Below are positions 10,271 to 18,921 of a stretch of DNA of 64,000 bases, in pieces. The notes below the pieces were generated by a model. The model had not been told where the DNA came from, made no database searches, and saw only the letters and a list, made by a program, of their open reading frames with translations. The stretch is from Pseudidiomarina gelatinasegens. GTDB taxonomy: Bacteria; Pseudomonadota; Gammaproteobacteria; Enterobacterales; Alteromonadaceae. The stretch spans positions 248,001 through 312,000 of the forward strand of contig NZ_RSFE01000003.1 in the NCBI RefSeq assembly GCF_004025325.1. The letters are read 5' to 3'. Both the position numbers and the translations under genes were made by a program. Numbering within the stretch: the first letter of the stretch is position 1; the number at the start of each line of letters is the position of its first letter.

Positions 10271-10899
10271 TTAATCCACGTATAAAACGCGGCAGCTAGA
10301 ATGGCTGCCGCGGCTATCGCAATAATACCCGGAACAAGTTTGGGCGCTTTCACACCAGCACGTTTGCCATGAAACATCGCCGCCGTTAAATTAACACCGC
10401 GCAGCCGATACAGTGCGATAGCAATGACATGCAGCGCGATAAATATCACCAGTACGTTAAAACTAATTTCGTGAATCTCACTGAATACCTCGCTGGCGTC
10501 AGCCCCCACAACACCGGCTAACGGGCCTGAATAGAAAATATCGTCACTTGAAAATAACCCCGTACCAAATTGCACCGCAAGCAAGCTTAGTATAATAACT
10601 ACCGCCCACCCCCCAGCTGCGTTGTGCGTATTTGATGGCTTATAGTCGCCCGCCTTCAATTCTTGCAGATGGTGTGAAACAGCTTTTGGGCCCTTTATGA
10701 AACGGGAAAACCGCGCTGATTCACTACCGAAAAAACCCCACACGATACGCGTTACAACCAAAGCACCAAGCACACCAGCCAGTTGTAAATGTCTATCCAT
10801 GTAGCCTTCTTCGGCGGTGAACCACATCAACACAACTAGAATAACCATCAGCCAGTGACTTAGACGAACAAAACTATCCCAAATTTTTACCCGTTGCAT
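10267..10899 (-). CDS. Cytochrome b561-family membrane protein
   Basis: 210 residues with four hydrophobic segments (about 15-31, 40-55, 95-115, 145-165) plus a C-terminal helix. Motifs typical of the di-haem b561 (Ni/Fe-hydrogenase b-type) family are visible: WDSFVRLSHW near the N-terminus, RIVWGFFGSESARF, a TGLFSSDD loop, and EIHEISFNVLVIFIALHVIA with haem-ligand histidines. It likely passes electrons from the quinone pool to a soluble cytochrome. The convergent cytochrome c' gene overlaps its stop codon, which fits a functional pairing, though the genes are transcribed separately. Confidence 0.87.
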   Translation of the reverse strand: MQRVKIWDSFVRLSHWLMVILVVLMWFTAEEGYMDRHLQLAGVLGALVVTRIVWGFFGSESARFSRFIKGPKAVSHHLQELKAGDYKPSNTHNAAGGWAVVIILSLLAVQFGTGLFSSDDIFYSGPLAGVVGADASEVFSEIHEISFNVLVIFIALHVIAIALYRLRGVNLTAAMFHGKRAGVKAPKLVPGIIAIAAAAILAAAFYTWIN

Positions 10900-10957
10900 T
10901 CTGTTGCTTCCTTCTGTTCAAATGGGTGCCTATGTAAGCCCAGTATAGGATATTAAA

Positions 10958-11335
10958 ATGAGCTCTACTCCGAACAAAGTATTAATAGTCGATGACGATT
11001 TTATTTCACTCGAAGTACTCAAAGCTATGGTTAGACAGTACCCTGTTGAGATAATCACCGCACAAACGGGCCACGAAGCGATAACCGCTGCAATCGAACA
11101 CAGGCCAACACTCATTCTGCTTGATCATGAATTACCCGATATTGACGGTATCGATGTATATTGCAAAATCGTAGAAAAATTAGGCAGCGAAACCCCGAAT
11201 ACCGCAATGGTAACTGGCCATCAACATGATGATTTTGCTGAGCGTTGTAGTGCTGCAGGAATAAACACCCAGCTGCACAAACCCGTTAAACCGCAAGAAT
11301 TAGCTGATTTGTTGCGCATCGCCAGCGGTGTCTAA
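10958..11335 (+). CDS. Single-domain response regulator (CheY-like)
   Basis: 125 residues, a receiver domain only. The acidic triad VDDD is at residues 11-14, the phosphoacceptor is D56 in LLDHELPDIDG, the switch Thr is T86 and the conserved Lys is K108 in HKPVKP, so the domain should be active. There is no output domain and no histidine kinase beside it, so it either sequesters phosphate or controls a partner by binding. Its last 36 bases overlap the 3' end of the convergent tyrA gene. It is divergent from the b561 gene. Confidence 0.88.
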   Translation: MSSTPNKVLIVDDDFISLEVLKAMVRQYPVEIITAQTGHEAITAAIEHRPTLILLDHELPDIDGIDVYCKIVEKLGSETPNTAMVTGHQHDDFAERCSAAGINTQLHKPVKPQELADLLRIASGV

Positions 11336-12427
11336 TAACCGTTGGCTCTCACTTAAGAAGCGTTGTGCAAATTCACCGAAGTACTCGCGCACATCTGCAA
11401 AACGCTGCACGAAGTCAGATTTCCCGCGTTGCTCAAGCTCTTCAAGTAAAGTATCAAAAAGTTGAACGTAGCGGCGTAGCATTTGAAAGTTGTGTGGGTC
11501 TGATAAAATAATATCTGCATACAAGTTTGCATCTTGTGCAAACAGACGCCCTACCATCATTAACTCCAACCGATATATTGGCGAGCTAAGGTCCAGTAAC
11601 TGTTGAACATCAACACGCTCTTGCGCTAGATGGGCACCATAAACAAACGTAGACAGATGGCGCAGAACTTGTACGAACGACATGGCTTTATCGTGTTCTT
11701 GCGCATCGATTTGTTTAACCTGAGCCCCCCAGCGTTGAATGCTTTGCAGCAGCCATTGATAACTGTCTTCATCACGGCCATGGCAGGCCACCATGAGCTG
11801 TTTGGCTAAGGTAGCTTGCTGAGGGCCAAACATGGGGTGCAGACCAACTACAGGCCCACTATGCTTGGCCAGCATTGCTTCCAGTGGCTGCTGCTTAATA
11901 CTGGTAACATCCGCCAAGACACAACTCGGTGGTAACGTGGGTAATTGGCTGATGACATCCACTGTTACCGCCACCGGTACCGATACTAGAACAAGATCTG
12001 CTTGTGAACAGTAGGCTTCGGCTAACGCCCAATCGCCGGTGTCGATGACATTTACCGTTGCACCGGCTGATTCAAATAACCGCACAAACAAACGACCCAA
12101 GGCACCAGCACCACCAACAACGACGACATTTTTATCTTGCAGGTGAACGTCAGCGGCTTGTTGCTGCTGATAAGACTCCCGAATAACGCGGCGTAAAACG
12201 TCTTCAATAAGTGCAGGCGAAAGCCCCATGCCTGCCGCTTGCTGACGCCGCTGCTCCAGCATCATAGCTTCACGTTCTGGAACATAAAGTGGCTGCCCTA
12301 AATCCCGTTTTACTACCCCAACTTGGGCGGCGAGTTCACGTCGTTGCAATAACAAACGAACCAACTCGCTGTCAGTTTCATCGATGCGATGACGCAGCAT
12401 TTCGAGTTCTTTTTCGGGATCAGACAT
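11300..12427 (-). CDS. tyrA: Chorismate mutase / prephenate dehydrogenase
   Basis: 375 residues, the bifunctional T-protein of tyrosine biosynthesis. Residues 1-90 are an AroQ-type chorismate mutase (RHRIDETDSELVRLLLQRR, with the active-site arginine and lysine positions of the E. coli enzyme). From residue 98 an NAD-binding fold begins with VVVVGGAGALGRLF, followed by the dehydrogenase domain with GLHPMFGP. It converts chorismate through prephenate to 4-hydroxyphenylpyruvate in the cytoplasm and is normally feedback-inhibited by tyrosine. No aroF or pheA gene is adjacent. The 3' end overlaps the response regulator gene by 36 bases. Confidence 0.95.
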   Translation of the reverse strand: MSDPEKELEMLRHRIDETDSELVRLLLQRRELAAQVGVVKRDLGQPLYVPEREAMMLEQRRQQAAGMGLSPALIEDVLRRVIRESYQQQQAADVHLQDKNVVVVGGAGALGRLFVRLFESAGATVNVIDTGDWALAEAYCSQADLVLVSVPVAVTVDVISQLPTLPPSCVLADVTSIKQQPLEAMLAKHSGPVVGLHPMFGPQQATLAKQLMVACHGRDEDSYQWLLQSIQRWGAQVKQIDAQEHDKAMSFVQVLRHLSTFVYGAHLAQERVDVQQLLDLSSPIYRLELMMVGRLFAQDANLYADIILSDPHNFQMLRRYVQLFDTLLEELEQRGKSDFVQRFADVREYFGEFAQRFLSESQRLLDTAGDAQQIS

Positions 12428-12479
12428 AGCAGCAGCTCCAACAGCGAGATATTCGATTCATATAGCGCATTTGTACCAT

Positions 12480-12507
12480 AAAAAAACCCGCCAGCGGCGG
12501 GTTTTTT
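12480..12507 (-). terminator. Intrinsic terminator of the rpsP-rplS operon
   Basis: A 6-bp GC stem (CCCGCC/GGCGGG) with a 3-base loop and an A-run on one side and a T-run on the other, so it can work in both directions. It lies 20 bp after the rplS stop codon on the minus strand and before tyrA. Confidence 0.93.
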
Positions 12508-12527
12508 CGTAATAAGCTTGATGCTTA

Positions 12528-12887
12528 TTAAGATAGCTTTTCGCGGATACGTGCAGATTTACCTGAACGCTCACGAAGGTAGTAAAGCTTAGCACGACGA
12601 ACCGCACCTTTACGCTTCACAACAATACTATCAATAATTGGGCTATGTACTTGGAAAGTACGTTCAACGCCTTCACCGTTCGAGATTTTACGAACAGTTA
12701 ACGCACTGTGTAGACCACGATTACGTTTTGCGATAACCACGCCTTCAAATGCCTGAACACGCTCACGGTTACCTTCAACAACCTTAACATTGATGACCAC
12801 TGTATCACCCGGCGCGTACGCTGGAAGGTCAGTTTTTAATTGTTCATCTTCGATCGCTTTGATCAAATTTTGACTTACTTTTGCCAT
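12528..12887 (-). CDS. rplS: 50S ribosomal protein L19
   Basis: 119 residues, close to the E. coli length of 115. Family signatures include [14 protein letters not shown], the [12 protein letters not shown] loop and [12 protein letters not shown]19 sits at the 30S-50S interface. It is the last gene of the conserved operon rpsP-rimM-trmD-rplS, 20 bp after trmD and just before a strong terminator. Confidence 0.98.
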   Translation of the reverse strand: MAKVSQNLIKAIEDEQLKTDLPAYAPGDTVVINVKVVEGNRERVQAFEGVVIAKRNRGLHSALTVRKISNGEGVERTFQVHSPIIDSIVVKRKGAVRRAKLYYLRERSGKSARIREKLS

Positions 12888-12907
12888 GTTAGCCTCACTT
12901 GCCTAGA

Positions 12908-13684
12908 TTAACTACCCGAACCTGTATCAGAAGCATCTTGATGTTGCTGAATAAAATCATCCAGTAACTGCTTCTGCTCGTCAGTCAGAGCTAGGTGTTT
13001 CAATAATTCAGGGCGGCGCAACCAAGTTCTCCCGAGGGACTGTTGCAAGCGCCACTTGCGTATTTTTTCATGGTTACCACTGAGTAATACAGCAGGAACC
13101 GACTCACCATCTAAGATTTCTGGTCGTGTATAGTGCGGACAATCTAGCAAACCATCAGCAAATGAGTCTTCGCTAGCCGAGTCTTGATGTCCAAGCACAC
13201 CTGGAATCAATCTTGCCACCGTGTCTATCATCACCATGGCCGGCAACTCGCCGCCACTTAACACGTAATCCCCAATCGACCATTCTTCATCAACATGTCG
13301 CGCAATTACACGCTCATCGATGCCTTCATAGCGACCGGCGATTAAAATGAGCTTGTCATACTGAGCCAACTCTTGAGCGCCCGCATGATCAAGCTTGCGA
13401 CCTTGAGGTGACATATAAATCACCTTGGTATCAGCACCGAGTTGTTGTTTAGCTGCTGCAATCGCATCAGTGAGCGGTTGCACCATCATCAACATCCCTG
13501 GACCTCCGCCATAAGGGCGGTCGTCAACAGTGCGATGACGGTCGTGGGTAAAATCGCGCGGATTTATCAGCTGAATATCCAGCAATCCATCTCGCACGGC
13601 CCGGCCGGTCACACCATTGTCGGTTATAGCCTGAAACATTTCAGGAAAAAGGCTTATCACCCCAACCTGCAATTTATCAGCCAT
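12908..13684 (-). CDS. trmD: tRNA (guanine-37-N1)-methyltransferase
   Basis: 258 residues from ATG 13684, which overlaps the rimM stop codon by one base (TAATG); the longer frame starts with TTG at 13702 and is less likely. The sequence carries the SPOUT-knot motifs of TrmD: ISLFPEMF at the N-terminus, [22 protein letters not shown] and [14 protein letters not shown], which bind S-adenosylmethionine in the trefoil knot. The enzyme methylates G37 next to the anticodon and prevents +1 frameshifting. Operon position between rimM and rplS is conserved. Confidence 0.97.
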   Translation of the reverse strand: MADKLQVGVISLFPEMFQAITDNGVTGRAVRDGLLDIQLINPRDFTHDRHRTVDDRPYGGGPGMLMMVQPLTDAIAAAKQQLGADTKVIYMSPQGRKLDHAGAQELAQYDKLILIAGRYEGIDERVIARHVDEEWSIGDYVLSGGELPAMVMIDTVARLIPGVLGHQDSASEDSFADGLLDCPHYTRPEILDGESVPAVLLSGNHEKIRKWRLQQSLGRTWLRRPELLKHLALTDEQKQLLDDFIQQHQDASDTGSGS

Positions 13685-14214
13685 TAAAAGTCCGACGGCC
13701 AATCCACAACAATGCTTTTGTTTTCCATGTCGACTTTCTGAATGTATTGACTCTGAATAAACGGAATCAATCGCTCAGAGCGACCAAATGCATCGTTGCT
13801 GTTCGCTTTCACCACCATCACATCGTTCGATGCAGTGGCCATTAACTGATCAACGACTCCCATGTTATAACCGTCAGTATTAACGACAGTCATACCAATC
13901 AAATCGCGCCAGTAAAACTCATCCTTTGGCAATTCAGGTAGTAGCGCCGCACTAATCACAATTTCCGCACCTGTTAATAAGTGTGCTTGTTCGCGATCTT
14001 GTACGCCTGCTAACTTCGCAATCAGTCCTTTATTGTGTCGACGCCATTCTTCGACTTGAACTGGTTGCTCCTTGCCTTGTAAAACAAGTTGCCAAGGGGT
14101 GTAATCAAAAATGGCTTCCTGATCATCAGTGAAGCTTTGAACTTTTATCCAGCCTTTTACGCCATATACTGCGCCAAGTTGACCCACAACGACGGTTTCA
14201 GCAGGATTATTCAT
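13684..14214 (-). CDS. rimM: 16S rRNA processing protein RimM
   Basis: 176 residues from the ATG at 14214, which has AGGTGG just upstream; a GTG at 14220 is an alternative start. RimM assists assembly of the 30S head and binds S19. The N-terminal domain shows [22 protein letters not shown], of which GVKGWIKV is the core motif, and the PRC-barrel domain has the [11 protein letters not shown] signature. It is second in the operon, 29 bp after rpsP, and its stop codon overlaps the trmD start. Confidence 0.96.
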   Translation of the reverse strand: MNNPAETVVVGQLGAVYGVKGWIKVQSFTDDQEAIFDYTPWQLVLQGKEQPVQVEEWRRHNKGLIAKLAGVQDREQAHLLTGAEIVISAALLPELPKDEFYWRDLIGMTVVNTDGYNMGVVDQLMATASNDVMVVKANSNDAFGRSERLIPFIQSQYIQKVDMENKSIVVDWPSDF

Positions 14215-14243
14215 AGCCACCTAACTTCAGAAATATAATTCTA

Positions 14244-14492
14244 TTAAGCCGCGCTACGCGCGTCTTTTACCAGCTTCGATACACGATCAGACAATGCTGC
14301 ACCGTTTGATACCCAATGATCAACACGAGCTAAGTCGATACGGATCTTTTCTTCCTGGCCGCGAGCGACTGGGTTGAAGAAGCCTACATTTTCAATAAAA
14401 CGACCGTCGCGGGCATTGCGACTGTCAGTAACTACCATCTGGTAGAATGGGCGTTTTTTAGCGCCACCACGTTGTAAACGAATGGTTACCAT
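14244..14492 (-). CDS. rpsP: 30S ribosomal protein S16
   Basis: 82 residues, the same length as E. coli S16. It begins [20 protein letters not shown] and carries [19 protein letters not shown], both conserved in the family. It is the first gene of the rpsP-rimM-trmD-rplS operon. A hairpin with a T-run lies 36 bp upstream, after ffh. Confidence 0.98.
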   Translation of the reverse strand: MVTIRLQRGGAKKRPFYQMVVTDSRNARDGRFIENVGFFNPVARGQEEKIRIDLARVDHWVSNGAALSDRVSKLVKDARSAA

Positions 14493-14528
14493 TACGTTCC
14501 TCGATACAGTTTCAAATGTTAAGTAAAT

Positions 14529-14560
14529 AAAAAAGTCTCCGACCGGGGTCGAAGAGGTCG
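14529..14560 (-). terminator. Hairpin with T-run between ffh and rpsP
   Basis: On the minus strand CGACC/GGTCG forms a tight stem, extended by CTC/GAG across a small bulge, then AC and six T residues. It is placed 40 bp after the ffh stop. It may end ffh transcription or act as an attenuator in the rpsP leader; a weak promoter candidate (TTGCAT, 17 bp, TAAATT, 14564-14592) precedes it. Confidence 0.6.
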
Positions 14561-14599
14561 TGGAATTTACCCGAAAATTAGTCCGAATGCAAGTTTTTA

Positions 14600-15973
14600 C
14601 TAGCGTTTCGGGAACATTCCTGGTGGCATTTTACCACCCATTCCGCCAAGGCCGCGCATCATCTTAGCCATACCGCCGCCTTTCATTTTCTTCATCATTT
14701 TTTGCATCTGCATAAATTGCTTCAGCATTTTATTCACGTCTTGTACCTGAGTACCTGAGCCTGCAGCAATACGACGTTTTCGCGAACCTTTGATTAAATC
14801 GGGATGTTCGCGTTCTTTGCGAGTCATTGAGTTGATGATAGCTTCCATGCGAACCGTAAGCTTGTCATCGAGTTGGCCCTTCATTTGTGCAGACATTTGT
14901 CCCATGCCGGGCAGTTTATCCATTAAGCCCATCATGCCGCCCATATCACGCATTTGAGCCAGCTGATCACGAAAGTCCTCAAGTGAGAACTTCCCGTCTT
15001 TCATGACCTTTTTTGCTACTTTTTCGGCTTTCGCTTTATCAACTTTAGATTCGAGTTCATCGATAAGCGACATCACATCGCCCATACCTAAAATCCGCGA
15101 AGCAACACGATCAGGGTGGAACGGCTCTAGCGCTGTATTCTTTTCGCCAATACCAAGAAACTTAATTGGTTGGCCAGTAATATGACGTATCGACAACGCT
15201 GCACCACCGCGCGCATCACCATCTGTCTTGGTTAAGATAACGCCTGTAAGCGGCAACGCTTCGCTGAAAGCTTTTGCAGTGTTGGCGGCGTCTTGCCCGG
15301 TCATCGCATCAACCACAAACAATGTTTCTACTGGGTTGATTGCTTCGTGCAGCGCTTGAATCTCGGCCATCATAGCTTCATCAATTGCTGTGCGACCGGC
15401 GGTATCGACTAAGACTACATCAAGGAATTTTTTCCGGGCGTGAGCTATTGCGGCTTGTGCAATAGCAACAGGTTTTTGGTCTGTGTTTGATGGGAAAAAT
15501 TCAACTTCAACTTCGTTCGCTAACGTCTCCAATTGCTTAATAGCAGCCGGACGGTACACGTCGGCACTGACCACCAACACTTTCTTTTTCTGTTTTTCAC
15601 GCAGGTAGCGGGCTAATTTACCGACGCTGGTCGTTTTACCAGCACCTTGCAAACCTGCCATCAGTATCACTGCGGGCGGTTGTGCGGCAAGGTTGAGCGG
15701 CACATTGCCCTCGCCCATTGCGTGCTCAAGCTCTTTTTGCACAATCTTTAAGAACACTTGACCTGGGGTCAGGCTCTTGTTGACTTCTTCACCAAGGGCT
15801 TGCTCTTTTACCCGGCTTACAAATTCACGCACTACCGGCAAGGCAACATCGGCCTCGAGCAGCGCCATGCGCACTTCTCTTAAGGTATCTTTGATGTTGT
15901 CTTCGGTTAAACGTCCGCGACCGGTAATACTTTTCAACGATTGCGACAATCGTTCGCTTAAATTCTCAAACAT
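14600..15973 (-). CDS. ffh: Signal recognition particle GTPase Ffh
   Basis: 457 residues, E. coli 453. The N domain starts [18 protein letters not shown]. The G domain shows P-loop [25 protein letters not shown] and [10 protein letters not shown]. The C-terminal M domain is rich in methionine, with long Met/Lys/Gly tracts that form the signal-sequence groove and bind 4.5S RNA. Ffh brings inner-membrane proteins to FtsY and SecYEG during translation. It is divergent from ypjD, as in E. coli, and lies next to the rpsP operon, again as in E. coli. Confidence 0.98.
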   Translation of the reverse strand: MFENLSERLSQSLKSITGRGRLTEDNIKDTLREVRMALLEADVALPVVREFVSRVKEQALGEEVNKSLTPGQVFLKIVQKELEHAMGEGNVPLNLAAQPPAVILMAGLQGAGKTTSVGKLARYLREKQKKKVLVVSADVYRPAAIKQLETLANEVEVEFFPSNTDQKPVAIAQAAIAHARKKFLDVVLVDTAGRTAIDEAMMAEIQALHEAINPVETLFVVDAMTGQDAANTAKAFSEALPLTGVILTKTDGDARGGAALSIRHITGQPIKFLGIGEKNTALEPFHPDRVASRILGMGDVMSLIDELESKVDKAKAEKVAKKVMKDGKFSLEDFRDQLAQMRDMGGMMGLMDKLPGMGQMSAQMKGQLDDKLTVRMEAIINSMTRKEREHPDLIKGSRKRRIAAGSGTQVQDVNKMLKQFMQMQKMMKKMKGGGMAKMMRGLGGMGGKMPPGMFPKR

Positions 15974-16126
15974 GCGAATCTGCCCACTTTCTTATTGCCA
16001 TTTTGTCGATATGGCGGCGATTATATCTTAAATCAAGCAAAGTTTCCTGATCCTATTGGGTTTAGGCGTGACTATGCATATACTTGCTACATTGTTCACC
16101 CATTGCGCAGCAGACTGATAATTGCC

Positions 16127-16918
16127 ATGACCCTATTGCTACCCATCAATCTCGTGTTGTACGTACTGAGCGCCGTATTACTTTGGCGTAGTCTCGCACG
16201 AACAACCTCTGCATCTTGGCTACTGCTAATCGTACCACTGGCAGCAATTGTGACCCATGCGATAGTGTTATGGGATTACCTCAACGCAGACCATTTTGAT
16301 CATTTAAACATCACCACCAGCTTAAGTACGGTCGCGCTCCTGTTAGCCGCATTCACATTAATGCGAAGCCGCCGCGCCGGTGGTTTGCTGTTAAGCCCAA
16401 TCATTTATGTGTTCGCGGCAGTGAGCGTCTTGCTGATGGTGCTCAGCCCGGCCAACTGGGGCGCGCAACTGAGTGAAGCCCATGGTTTAGTCGTCCATAT
16501 TATCTTGTCGTTGATTGCCTACGCAGTGTTGAGCTTAGCAACTTTGTACGCAATCCAGCTCTTGTATTTAAACTATTTATTAAAGCACCACCGCACGCAC
16601 GCGTTCACCGGTTATTTACCACCCTTGATGACTGTGGAGCGTTACTTTTTCCGTTTATTAAGTACCGGAACTGCGTTGCTATTGATCGCAATTATTAGTG
16701 GATTCGTTTTCCTTAATGACATGTTTGCACAGGGGCAATCACACAAAACAATTTTGAGTCTTATTGCATTCACGCTTTACGTAATTGTGCTATACATGCA
16801 CGGCGTAAAACGAGCGCGCGGACGAGCTCTGGTAATAACGAGCGTTATCGCTAGCATTATTCTGTCATTAGCGTATTTTGGCAGTCGTTTTGTGAAAGAT
16901 ATTCTACTTTCTCTGTAG
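16127..16918 (+). CDS. ypjD: Cytochrome c assembly (CcsA-like) inner-membrane protein YpjD
   Basis: 263 residues from ATG 16127, exactly the length of E. coli YpjD; the open frame continues upstream to 15995, but that extension runs into the ffh promoter region. About eight transmembrane helices. The C-terminal half matches the CcsA/CcmC core: HGLVVHIILSLIAYAVLSLA, a TVERYFFRLLSTGTALL segment, and the closing ILSLAYFGSRFVKDIL, nearly the same as the E. coli end. The role of YpjD is poorly understood; haem handling is inferred from the fold. Gene order ffh-ypjD-yfjD is conserved. Confidence 0.9.
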   Translation: MTLLLPINLVLYVLSAVLLWRSLARTTSASWLLLIVPLAAIVTHAIVLWDYLNADHFDHLNITTSLSTVALLLAAFTLMRSRRAGGLLLSPIIYVFAAVSVLLMVLSPANWGAQLSEAHGLVVHIILSLIAYAVLSLATLYAIQLLYLNYLLKHHRTHAFTGYLPPLMTVERYFFRLLSTGTALLLIAIISGFVFLNDMFAQGQSHKTILSLIAFTLYVIVLYMHGVKRARGRALVITSVIASIILSLAYFGSRFVKDILLSL

Positions 16919-17005
16919 TTCGTCACGCATTTGCATGCGAAGAACTTGACTTGTAGCGCCAGCTGGCTAAATTAGGCGTTCAGTTTTAAATTATAGGACT
17001 TTTTT

Positions 17006-18274
17006 TTGGACGAGATATCCACCTCGACCCTACTGATCATACTTGGGGTATTATTGTTTCTTTCCGCGTATTTCTCTGGCTCGGAAACCGGCATGATGTC
17101 GGTCAATCGTTACCGCTTACGTCACCTCGCGCAGCAAGGTAATGCTGGAGCCAACCGCGTACTCTATCTTCTCGACCGTCCTGATCGTTTAATTGGTCTT
17201 ATTCTCATCGGTAATAATTTAGTTAATATCGCTGCTTCGGCAATCGCGACAATCATTTGCTTACGCTGGTTCGGCGATGCCGGCATCGTTATCGCAACAT
17301 TTGGTTTAACCTTGGTTGTGCTAATCTTTGCTGAAGTAACACCTAAAACAATTGCGGCATTGCACCCAGAACGCATTGCGTTTCCTAGCTCATTTGTTTT
17401 AAAGCCAATGCTGACTGTGCTCTACCCTCTCGTCGCAACAGTTAACTTTATAACGAATAGCTTCATGCGTTTACTTGGTATTAATCCGAAAGGCTCCTCT
17501 GGCCAGGATGCACTGAGCTCAGAAGAGCTGAGAACGGTGGTCAATGAAGCAAACTCAATGATTCCTTCAAGTCACCAAGACATGCTGATTAGTATCTTGG
17601 ATCTTGAGAAGGTTACAGTTGAAGACGTGATGATTCCGCGCGCTGATATATCTGGTATTGATGTGCAGGACGACGTGAAATCAATTGTTAAACAACTCAG
17701 CCAGGCCCAATACACCAGAATATTGCTCTACCGGAATGAAATTGACGACGCGGTTGGCTTTTTACACGCACGTGACATCATGCAAATCATGACAAAAAAC
17801 AATAATGATTTGGATAAATCTGAAATTGTCCGCGCCGCTCGGGATATTTATTACATCCCGGAAGGCACACCGCTAAACGTGCAATTATTGAAGTTTCAGC
17901 GCAATAAAGAACGTATTGGTTTAGTCGTGGATGAATACGGCGATATTCAAGGGTTAGTCACTTTAGAAGACATTTTAGAAGAGATTGTGGGTGATTTCAC
18001 CACCAGTATTGCGCCAGCACCAAGCGAATCAACCCAAGTTCAAATTGATGGTTCGGTACATGTCGAAGGTGTTGCGAATATTCGTGACTTAAATAAAGAA
18101 ATGAACTGGGACTTACCAACCGATGGCCCCAAAACGGTCAGCGGTTTAATCATCGAACAACTAGGCGATATTCCGCAGCGGCCGTTATGTTTACGAATTA
18201 ATGGCTATGCAATTGAAGTTATTGAAAGCAGTGACAACTTAGTCAAACTGGTGCGAGTGCTACCCGATAGGTAG
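17006..18274 (+). CDS. yfjD: CNNM/CorC-family transporter with CBS domains (YfjD)
   Basis: 422 residues. Domain order: DUF21 membrane domain (about 8-190, three to four helices, with YFSGSETGMMSVNRYRLRH), paired CBS domains (about 205-340, with MIPRADISGID and LVVDEYGDIQGLVTLEDILE) and a C-terminal CorC/HlyC domain. The family is linked to magnesium or cobalt export. The start is an unusual TTG at 17006; it is supported by AGGA 8 bases upstream and because the resulting N-terminus (DEISTSTL) aligns with E. coli YfjD (EHISTTTL). It follows ypjD by 87 bp. Confidence 0.9.
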   Translation: MDEISTSTLLIILGVLLFLSAYFSGSETGMMSVNRYRLRHLAQQGNAGANRVLYLLDRPDRLIGLILIGNNLVNIAASAIATIICLRWFGDAGIVIATFGLTLVVLIFAEVTPKTIAALHPERIAFPSSFVLKPMLTVLYPLVATVNFITNSFMRLLGINPKGSSGQDALSSEELRTVVNEANSMIPSSHQDMLISILDLEKVTVEDVMIPRADISGIDVQDDVKSIVKQLSQAQYTRILLYRNEIDDAVGFLHARDIMQIMTKNNNDLDKSEIVRAARDIYYIPEGTPLNVQLLKFQRNKERIGLVVDEYGDIQGLVTLEDILEEIVGDFTTSIAPAPSESTQVQIDGSVHVEGVANIRDLNKEMNWDLPTDGPKTVSGLIIEQLGDIPQRPLCLRINGYAIEVIESSDNLVKLVRVLPDR

Positions 18275-18306
18275 CGCTTCGCAGGCTCATCTTAACAGCG
18301 GTTAGG

Positions 18307-18918
18307 CTAACCAAAGAATAAACGCCACAACCAGCCACGCTCTAAATCATCTTCACAGGTGCGCAACTGGGCACCATAACGACTGGCACGTTGTTTAACC
18401 CGCTCTGCTGTATTCATTAACCACCGTTTGCTGCGATAGGTTTGACGCTGATAGCCGCCCCATCCTTCATGATAATTGAGATATTGCGCATAAGCGTCCC
18501 ATTTAGAAACACCGTTTATTTTGTGACTTTTTGAGATAAACCATCCCATAAAATCAAGCGCGTCATCAAAGTCGTCACGTGATGACCATGAGTTCCCTGT
18601 TTCACGAACGTAGTCATCCCATGTTGGCGTCTTGGCTTGCGAATAACCATAGGCACTACTCACCCGCCCCCATGGGATAATCCACAATAAATAGTCCCGT
18701 GGTGGCACGGCATCGTGCTTAAATGAACTCTCTTGATACATCATGGCCATGGGAACTTGAATTGGTACGCCCCACTTATCGCGCATGGCTGCAGCGGCAT
18801 CGTACCAATCACGTTTTTCCATGAAAATACCACAGAGGTTTTCCGGCTCTTTCGGTGGTGCTGATGCGCAGCCGACTAAACTAAGAGTTGCCGCAATAAT
18901 CGTAAACTTGAACTTCAT
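18307..18918 (-). CDS. SLT-like transglycosylase lipoprotein
   Basis: 203 residues. The N-terminus is a lipoprotein signal with lipobox LVGC (Cys16). The middle resembles lytic transglycosylase SLT domains: MAMMYQESSFKHDAV gives the catalytic-type glutamate in a QESSF setting, then SSAYGYSQAKTPTWDDY corresponds to the GxxQ segment, and AQYLNYHEGWGGYQ to the later tyrosine motif. It probably cleaves or binds peptidoglycan from the outer or inner membrane. The gene lies 3 bp after gshA, so it is likely cotranscribed with it, without an obvious functional link. Specific family name not recognised. Confidence 0.75.
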   Translation of the reverse strand: MKFKFTIIAATLSLVGCASAPPKEPENLCGIFMEKRDWYDAAAAMRDKWGVPIQVPMAMMYQESSFKHDAVPPRDYLLWIIPWGRVSSAYGYSQAKTPTWDDYVRETGNSWSSRDDFDDALDFMGWFISKSHKINGVSKWDAYAQYLNYHEGWGGYQRQTYRSKRWLMNTAERVKQRASRYGAQLRTCEDDLERGWLWRLFFG

Positions 18919-18921
18919 TTT

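Noticed and set aside
14564-14592. Promoter TTGCAT-17-TAAATT for rpsP
   Set aside because: Only about half of the consensus bases match, and it would lie directly before a terminator-like hairpin; mentioned with the hairpin but not listed.
15995-16126. 44-residue extension of YpjD
   Set aside because: It does not match the family, and the ATG at 16127 gives exactly the E. coli length.
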